From Candidatus Geocrenenecus sp. JGI 0000106-J15 (GTDB lineage: Archaea; Thermoproteota; Nitrososphaeria_A; Caldarchaeales; Wolframiiraptoraceae), in NCBI GenBank assembly GCA_000405685.1, contig ASPF01000029.1:1-7132 (forward strand): DNA of 7,132 nucleotides. The letters run 5' to 3'. Made by a program: the position numbers and the translations under genes. A model generated the notes under the pieces. That model saw nothing but the letters and a program-made list of their open reading frames with translations. It had not been told where the DNA came from and ran no database searches. Of this stretch, positions 1-4,051 are shown in pieces; within the stretch, counting starts at the first letter, position 1; the number at the start of each line of letters is the position of its first letter.

Positions 1-240
1 AACAAGCGTTGATACATCGCTGAATCTCAAAAAGAGAATTGAAAGCTGATATTACCCACTCCCTCGATACAGCCGTTGATTACAGAATCTCAAAAAGAGA
101 ATTGAAAGTAGAAATTTTGGAATCTCAATCAAGGATTTTACGCTTCTATTTGAATCTCAAAAAGAGAATTGAAAGTTAAAGTAGTTAACGTAGTATTGTT
201 TATAAAATTGTATTCCGAATCTCAAAAAGAGAATTGAAAG
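1..240 (+). CRISPR. CRISPR array, leader-distal end (4 repeats, 3 full spacers, left side cut by window)
   Basis: Four identical 24-nt repeats lie at 22-45, 85-108, 152-175 and 217-240. Each begins GAATCTC and ends GAATTGAAAG, with a short TCTC-AAAAA-GAGA hairpin inside. Spacers are 39 nt (46-84), 43 nt (109-151) and 41 nt (176-216); bases 1-21 are the end of a spacer that began outside the window. The 3' end ATTGAAAG matches the 8-nt 5' handle of mature crRNAs known from Pyrococcus and Sulfolobus, so the array is probably transcribed rightward with its leader to the left. The visible spacers would then be the oldest. No repeat follows 240, and 241-312 holds nothing recognisable apart from the presumed trailer. 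No cas gene is in the window. Lack of decay in the last repeat is slightly unusual for a trailer end. Confidence 0.95.
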
Positions 241-312
241 TGATACTATCTAAGTTTCGAGTAAAATGCTTAACTTAAGGTACAGGTTCGTAATGTTTGA
301 GAGCTAGGTTAT

Positions 313-753
313 TTATTTCTTTCTTGATTGGATTGGCTGAGCGAATTCTCTTGGATCCTTCTTTTTAATGCCAGGTACTTTCTCATAAATTAGGTCTGTC
401 GATATTATTGTTCTATCCGGGTCTGAGAGCAGGGCTGTAGCAGCATAATAAGCATCGAATATTGAGCCTAGGTTGTACTCTAACATTAACGTCACAGCTG
501 TTAATACGATTTCTGTTGTTGCTGGAATCCACTTAACATTTTTCATAGCTGTTAGAGCCGCTATCTTTTCTAGGAGTGTTTCTAGGTCGATCCCTAGCTT
601 AACAGCTATATAGTATAGTTCATGGAGGCTTTCACAGCTTGCGTATAACTCTATCCCCCCTCTCTCAGCTTCTCTTAAGATTGCTTCAGCGTATGGTTTA
701 AGCCAATCTTCTTCTTTTACATGAGCTAGGATTACATCAGTCTCTATTAGCAA
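313..753 (-). CDS. vapC: PIN-domain ribonuclease toxin, VapC family
   Basis: This 146-residue protein has the size and acidic pattern of a PIN-domain RNase. Asp6 lies in the opening strand (IETDVILA), Glu45 in LHELYYIA, Asp100 in SIFDAYYAAT and Asp120 in TIISTD. In the family these acids bind the metal ions used to cut RNA, often tRNA or rRNA. The start is a TTG at 751-753. It is preferred because a strong purine-rich Shine-Dalgarno sequence lies just upstream and because the first PIN aspartate normally falls a few residues from the N-terminus. The gene overlaps the end of the AbrB-like gene by 17 nt, so the two are translationally coupled as a toxin-antitoxin operon. The C-terminal tail is lysine-rich. 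The RNA target cannot be told from sequence; in archaea some PIN proteins serve in RNA processing instead. Confidence 0.85.
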   Translation of the reverse strand: MLIETDVILAHVKEEDWLKPYAEAILREAERGGIELYASCESLHELYYIAVKLGIDLETLLEKIAALTAMKNVKWIPATTEIVLTAVTLMLEYNLGSIFDAYYAATALLSDPDRTIISTDLIYEKVPGIKKKDPREFAQPIQSRKK

Positions 754-997
754 GACTCCTCCTCCCTAATTTTTCTCCAACCTCTTCTAGCGCACGGGAT
801 TCTGCCAAAGCTTTCAGCTCTTCTCTACTCTTCTCTGTTCTTAACCATGAAGAACTGGCTTCTAGAGGTCTTGGAGGCACTCTTATTAGGATGACCCTTC
901 TTCCAGCTGGCAAAACAAGGACTCTGTCCCCTGGCGAAAACATCCCTCTTGGTAGCTTAATCCTCCCCCTGTCATCTGCTTTAACCACATATCCCAT
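737..997 (-). CDS. vapB: AbrB/SpoVT-fold antitoxin, VapB family
   Basis: With a start at 997 this is an 86-residue protein. The first 45 or so residues (GYVVKADDRGRIKLPRGMF, then a GDRVLVLPAG turn and VILIRVPPRP) follow the swapped-hairpin AbrB/SpoVT pattern. In VapB-type antitoxins this fold dimerises and binds the operon's own promoter. The charged C-terminal half (EELKALAESRALEEVGEKL) is predicted to be helical and would be the part that wraps and blocks the toxin. A longer reading from an ATG at 1048 is open, but its start lies upstream of a good TATA box and it adds residues unlike the family, so the ATG at 995-997 was chosen. The gene overlaps vapC by 17 nt and lies first in the operon, the usual antitoxin-toxin order. 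Confidence 0.8.
   Translation of the reverse strand: MGYVVKADDRGRIKLPRGMFSPGDRVLVLPAGRRVILIRVPPRPLEASSSWLRTEKSREELKALAESRALEEVGEKLGRRSLANRD
756..767 (-). promoter_or_regulatory. Shine-Dalgarno site deciding the TTG start of vapC
   Basis: On the minus strand the bases before the TTG read AGGGAGGAGGAGTC, which includes GGAGG, complementary to the CCUCC at the 3' end of archaeal 16S rRNA. The site lies within the last codons of the antitoxin gene and supports the non-ATG start and translational coupling. Confidence 0.65.
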
Positions 998-1028
998 CCT
1001 TTTACCCCAAATCAAGTTATTATCCCCA

Positions 1029-1038
1029 AAAATATAAG
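1029..1038 (-). promoter_or_regulatory. TATA box of the vapBC operon
   Basis: The minus strand reads CTTATATTTT here. Its centre is about 37 nt before the ATG at 997, so a start about 25 nt downstream of the box would give a leader of only around 10 nt, typical of crenarchaeal promoters. AbrB-type antitoxins usually autoregulate, but no clear operator palindrome was seen. Confidence 0.5.
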
Positions 1039-1082
1039 TATATCCCAATCGATACTATGTTGTAAAAGGCTTTAATTACTAT

Positions 1083-1096
1083 TGAGGGGTGGCCAT
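1083..1096 (+). repeat. Left terminal inverted repeat of the IS relic
   Basis: TGAGGGGTGGCCAT pairs with the right end at 1736-1750: eight exact bases, then a mismatch and one-base gap, then CCAT. The GTG proposed as transposase start lies within it. Confidence 0.45.
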
Positions 1097-1673
1097 CCCT
1101 AAACTAGACATTTATAGGAAGCCCTCTCGGCTATTAACCCTTATTTGGACACTGTCGTCAGAACTATGGTCAAAGAGAGGACCGTTAGAAGATTGTTTCA
1201 CAAGTTCTCTAAGATGTTCTCTGTAGAGAAGATGTTTAGGAAGGTTGTAGCATCAGATGAGGCGGTGGTAAAGCTTCATGGTCTTAGAGCTTATGTATAG
1301 TCTGCTGTAGACGTAGATTCAGAGAAGGTTTTAGCCATATACGTATCATAAAATATGAAAATGATTGTTGCGATGAAGTATTTTATGGTTGTCTTAGATA
1401 TATGCTTTAACAAGCCAATGATAATAGGCCCGTGGCATAGAAAGGTTCTAGGGATACTTGGACTAAAATATCAATATTAAAGATTTGGTCTAAGGAATCT
1501 TGTTAAGAGAATTTTCGGATGTTTGATGCAGGGACAGAGAGATTCTACAGTTATGTAGATACGTGTAGGATTAAGTCGTAGAAGACTATGCATCAACAAT
1601 AGTGATAATCAGAAACGTACTCGTAATAATAAAACTCAGGGGAGGAGTATTACTTGATCGACAGGGTCAATAG
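1089..1673 (+). pseudogene. IS6-like DDE transposase pseudogene
   Basis: Several translated pieces in shifting frames form one transposase-like protein. A probable N-terminal part (AIPKLDIYRKPSRLLTLIWT) starts at GTG 1089. A long piece from about 1166 gives TVRRLFHKFSKMF, then ASDEAVVKLHGLRAYV-stop-SAVDVDSEKVLAIYVS, which is the first-Asp region of IS6-like DDE transposases. Downstream come NKPMIIGPWH, LGLKYQY-stop-RFGLRNLVKRIFG, then, after frame changes, ERFYSYVDTCRIKS and VEDYASTIVIIRNVLVIIKLR, ending at TAG 1671-1673. In-frame stops lie at 1298-1300 (a Trp codon turned TAG), 1349-1351 and 1478-1480. Frameshifts fall near 1165-1185, 1530 and 1580. The second catalytic Asp, expected before Gly-Pro-Trp, is absent, and the expected Glu is a Lys codon (1505-1507). 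The gene cannot make a working enzyme. Family assignment is from remembered motifs, not a search. Confidence 0.75.
1139..1151 (+). repeat. Copy 1 of the CTTATTTGGACA word
   Basis: CCTTATTTGGACA occurs here, inside the proposed N-terminal coding part of the transposase relic (codons Leu-Ile-Trp-Thr). The same 13 bases recur in direct orientation at 1839-1851. Confidence 0.5.
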
Positions 1674-1701
1674 CTCATTATACATTCTTATGTTTTACGA
1701 A

Positions 1702-1711
1702 CTTTATAAAA
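1702..1711 (+). promoter_or_regulatory. Possible TATA box near the right end of the IS relic, facing outward
   Basis: CTTTATAAAA, preceded by the purine-containing ACGAA, is a good archaeal TATA match. Transcription would start near 1733 and run out of the element towards the methyltransferase gene. Nothing else shows that it is used. Confidence 0.3.
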
Positions 1712-1735
1712 CGATCCATGCTAACTAAACAGTAA

Positions 1736-1750
1736 ATGGTGAACCCCTCA
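1736..1750 (-). repeat. Right terminal inverted repeat of the IS relic
   Basis: On the plus strand it reads ATGGTGAACCCCTCA. Its reverse complement begins TGAGGGGT like the left end. Confidence 0.45.
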
Positions 1751-1852
1751 TTGTCCAAATAAGAGACTACATGGCTAAAGGAAGATTCTTCATAATCGCC
1801 TAGGTCAGTAAATAGTCATCCTTTAACAGTATTTAAAACCTTATTTGGACAA
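1751..1852. repeat. Inverted pair of the CTTATTTGGACA word (copies 2 and 3)
   Basis: TTGTCCAAATAAG at 1751-1763 is the exact reverse complement of CTTATTTGGACAA at 1840-1852: 13 bp arms with 76 bp between. The left arm starts right outside the inferred IS end, and the right arm overlaps a possible TTG start of the methyltransferase gene. It could be the ends of a second small element, or a remnant of an earlier insertion. The centre holds no gene. Confidence 0.5.
1830..1838 (+). promoter_or_regulatory. Probable TATA box of the methyltransferase gene
   Basis: TATTTAAAA lies here. A start about 25 nt downstream would fall near 1860, too late for the TTG at 1845 but a good fit for a short leader before the TTG at 1872. 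This decided the start chosen for the gene. Confidence 0.4.
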
Positions 1853-1871
1853 AACCTACATTTTATTAGTC

Positions 1872-2486
1872 TTGAAGCGTGTTAGAGTTAATGAGCTAAT
1901 AGAGTCTGGTAGACTCTCACCATTCTCACCGATAGCTCTAATCTGTAATAAACTTGGAATTCGTTGGCTTCCACGCATGGATGAATATATTTATGGCCCC
2001 TCGCCTGGTATGACAGAAGTACTTGAGAGAATAATCTCTCTGTTGAAGCCTGAGAGTATGCTTGACCTATTCTCTGGAAGTGGGGCTTTCTCAAAACTAG
2101 CATACACTATGAATGTTAAAAAAATCAAGGCTGTAGACATCTATGTTGAAGCAGCTTGGAGGAACCTCAAGAAACTAGAAGGTATCATGATAGAAGAGAG
2201 AGATGCTCTAAGAATAGGAAATGAAAGATACAGTATGGTTGTAGCTGATCCACCTGAAGAAAGAATAAGAGAATTAATATCTAGACTTCCAAAACTTAAA
2301 AGACTATATAGTGATATAGCAGTATTATGGGTTGGACCATACTATAAAGCAGGAGAAACGATCAAAAAATTATCAAGAGATAGGAAGTGTATCGTTGTTG
2401 AAGCTTGGGGAGACGCGGTTGCAATATTCTGGAAGAAGAAAAAACATAAAACAATAATAGAGAAAGTAGTTAAGAACATTGGATAA
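1872..2486 (+). CDS. SAM-dependent methyltransferase with a DPP motif (probable RNA methylase)
   Basis: From TTG 1872 the product has 204 residues. It shows the order of a class I Rossmann-fold methyltransferase: motif I SMLDLFSGSGAFS (Asp65, glycines 69 and 71) for S-adenosylmethionine binding, motif II AVDIY (Asp89), an acidic ERDAL after the next strand, and motif IV MVVADPPEE (Asp126-Pro-Pro). A D/N-PP motif is typical of enzymes that methylate exocyclic amino groups of bases, such as the RsmD-like rRNA guanine-N2 group. Rossmann order and the DLFSGSGAF wording fit that broad class, but the substrate is not identifiable. The tail is lysine-rich, as often in RNA-binding proteins. The N-terminal 50 residues are not assigned. 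A longer start at TTG 1845 (213 residues) is open, but it overlaps a repeat word and sits too close to the TATA box. The gene is convergent with the ATPase operon and downstream of an IS scar that may have altered its promoter. Confidence 0.7.
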   Translation: MKRVRVNELIESGRLSPFSPIALICNKLGIRWLPRMDEYIYGPSPGMTEVLERIISLLKPESMLDLFSGSGAFSKLAYTMNVKKIKAVDIYVEAAWRNLKKLEGIMIEERDALRIGNERYSMVVADPPEERIRELISRLPKLKRLYSDIAVLWVGPYYKAGETIKKLSRDRKCIVVEAWGDAVAIFWKKKKHKTIIEKVVKNIG

Positions 2487-2588
2487 GATGAGTAATGCAA
2501 TAGTTAAATAAAGAATAGTAGTACCTGGAGATGGTGGCGGAGATTGGGTGGAAGACAGGTGAACCCCTATCTACCTACAGGACATAGC

Positions 2589-2630
2589 GGTGAAGAAGAA
2601 GGAAAAAAGAAGAAAGAGAAAAAGAAGAAG
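2589..2630 (-). terminator. Pyrimidine-rich tract, possible terminator of the ATPase operon
   Basis: On the minus strand, starting about 17 nt past the subunit B stop codon, the sequence is an almost unbroken C/T run of about 40 nt with T clusters (TTTTT and TTTTTT). Archaeal intrinsic termination relies on T-rich stretches in the non-template strand without needing a hairpin, so this tract is a fair candidate. On the plus strand the same bases are pure purine and, in one frame, would read as a Lys/Glu-rich tail ending at TAG 2631-2633. That reading lacks a convincing start and is not called as a gene. Confidence 0.4.
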
Positions 2631-2646
2631 TAGCTCTCTACGACTA

Positions 2647-4050
2647 TTATGCTTGAATAGTCAGCTTCTTCCAATAATGCTTCTTCAAAGTTTCTTCTTT
2701 AATCTTTGTAAGCTCAGATTCTGGAAGTACTGAGAATATCTCCCAAGCAAGATCTAATGTCTGGTCCAGCGTCCTATTCTCATCATATCCTTGCTTAAGA
2801 AAACGTTGCTCAAACAAGTCTCCAAACTCTAAATACTTCAAGTCTATATCGCTTAAACCAGATTTACCGACAATCTCCGATAATGCTCTAAGCTGTACTG
2901 CTCTAGCATAGCTTGCATATAGCTGGTTGCTAACCTCGCCATGGTCTCCTCTAGTCCTCTTCTCAGCGATTATACCTGGCCCCATCAATCTAGATAGGCT
3001 CATCAAGACGTTTATCGGAGGATATATCCCCTTCCTATACAAGTCTCTACTTAGTACAAGCTGACCTTCAGTAATATATCCTGTAAGGTCTGGTATAGGA
3101 TGGGTGATATCATCGCTAGGCATAGTAAGAATAGGCATCTGAGTTAGTGAACCTTTCCTACCCTTAATCCTACCAGCTCTCTCATGAATACTAGCAAGAT
3201 CAGTATACATGTATCCTGGATAACCCTTCCTACCTGGAACTTCTTCTCTAGCAGCACTAATCTCCCGTAAACTTTCTGCATAATTAGTCATATCTGTTAT
3301 TATTACTAGAACATGATAGTCTTTCTCAAATGCTAGGTATTCAGCAAGTGTTAATGCTACTCGAGGTGTAATAACCCTTTCAACAGCAGGGTCGTCTGCC
3401 AGATTCAAGAATAACGCACTACGTGATATTGCGCCACTATCTTCAAGACTTCTCCTAAAGAATCTAGCTTCATCATTCTGTACACCTACTGCTGCGAAGA
3501 TTACAGCGAATTCTTCTTCTTTCCCTGGGACTGTGGCTTGTCTAGCAATCTGTGCAGCTAGAAGATTATGAGGTAGCCCCGCTCCACTAAATATTGGAAG
3601 CTTCTGACCTCTAACCAGGCTATTCATACCATCTATAGCTGACACTCCCGTCTGGATAAAGTCGCTTGGATAATCTCTCTCATTAGGGTTTATAGGGTCT
3701 CCATTAATATCTCTATATTCTTCAGCTACTGGCTCAGGTAACCCATCTATCGGTCTCCCAAGACCATCGAAGATTCTTCCAAGCATATCTTCTGATACAC
3801 CGAGCTCCATAGTCTTCCCTAGGAATCTCGCTCTAGTCTCAGAAATAGAGAGACCTTGCGTACCTTCGAAGACTTGTATTACAGCTCTTCCTCCACCTAC
3901 TTCTATAACTCTTCCAAGCCTTCTCTCCCCTGTTCCCGCCTCTACTTCTACCAGCTCATCGTATGCAACACTAGTAACATTCTCTACAATCATTAATGGA
4001 CCTTTAATCTCTCTTACAGTGGCATACTCTACTCCTGAAGCTCTAGCCAT
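2647..4050 (-). CDS. atpB: A-type (V-type) ATP synthase subunit B
   Basis: The 467-residue protein is full length for the non-catalytic B subunit of the archaeal ATP synthase, which alternates with subunit A in the A3B3 head. The N-terminal beta-barrel spans about residues 8-75 (VREIKGPLMIVENV onward). The nucleotide-binding domain carries FSGAGLPHN (154-162) where catalytic subunits have a Walker A loop; this is the usual altered loop of B subunits. Further family blocks are VGVQNDEARFF, ITDMTNYAESLREIS (251-265) and PSDDITHPIPDLTGYITEGQ (311-330). The C-terminal helical domain ends near residue 460. The start ATG at 4048-4050 is 1 nt after the subunit A stop codon and has AGGAGGT at good spacing. 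The gene following it is convergent, so subunit D, which often follows B in archaeal operons, must be elsewhere. No defects were seen. Confidence 0.97.
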   Translation of the reverse strand: MARASGVEYATVREIKGPLMIVENVTSVAYDELVEVEAGTGERRLGRVIEVGGGRAVIQVFEGTQGLSISETRARFLGKTMELGVSEDMLGRIFDGLGRPIDGLPEPVAEEYRDINGDPINPNERDYPSDFIQTGVSAIDGMNSLVRGQKLPIFSGAGLPHNLLAAQIARQATVPGKEEEFAVIFAAVGVQNDEARFFRRSLEDSGAISRSALFLNLADDPAVERVITPRVALTLAEYLAFEKDYHVLVIITDMTNYAESLREISAAREEVPGRKGYPGYMYTDLASIHERAGRIKGRKGSLTQMPILTMPSDDITHPIPDLTGYITEGQLVLSRDLYRKGIYPPINVLMSLSRLMGPGIIAEKRTRGDHGEVSNQLYASYARAVQLRALSEIVGKSGLSDIDLKYLEFGDLFEQRFLKQGYDENRTLDQTLDLAWEIFSVLPESELTKIKEETLKKHYWKKLTIQA

Positions 4051-4051
4051 C

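Larger units (their letters stand above)
1083..1750 (+). mobile_element. Decayed IS6-like insertion sequence
   Basis: The element is about 668 bp and is defined by a transposase relic plus an imperfect inverted repeat. The left end TGAGGGGTGGCCAT (1083-1096) matches the reverse complement of the right end (TGAGGGGTTCACCAT, from 1736-1750) with one indel. The size is a little under the roughly 700-800 bp common for small archaeal IS6-like elements, consistent with internal deletions. No matching target duplication is visible: the 8 bp on the left are ATTACTAT and on the right TTGTCCAA. It lies between the vapBC promoter and the methyltransferase gene. The ends are inferred from the repeat only and could be off by some bases. 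Confidence 0.55.

Noticed and set aside
176..216. Spacer 3 targeting the methyltransferase 3' end (shared AAAGTAGTTAA near 2463)
   Set aside because: Only 11 A/T-rich bases agree; the rest of the spacer does not match.
998..1048. N-terminal extension of the antitoxin from the ATG at 1046-1048
   Set aside because: It lies upstream of and across the TATA box, and the added residues do not resemble the AbrB fold, which starts cleanly at 997.
1888..2103. Minus-strand open frame opposite the methyltransferase
   Set aside because: The opposite strand encodes clear methyltransferase motifs over the same bases; this frame shows none.
2558..2568. GGTGAACCCCT, also present at the IS right end (1738-1748), as a second IS end
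   Set aside because: An 11-base match is expected by chance several times in a window this size, and no transposase remnant or partner repeat lies beside it.
2508..2633. Small Lys-rich protein gene
   Set aside because: No ATG, no ribosome site and no recognisable family; kept only as an observation.
2487..2646. tRNA or C/D-box sRNA in the gap before atpB
   Set aside because: No cloverleaf, T-loop or paired C (RTGATGA) and D (CTGA) boxes could be found.
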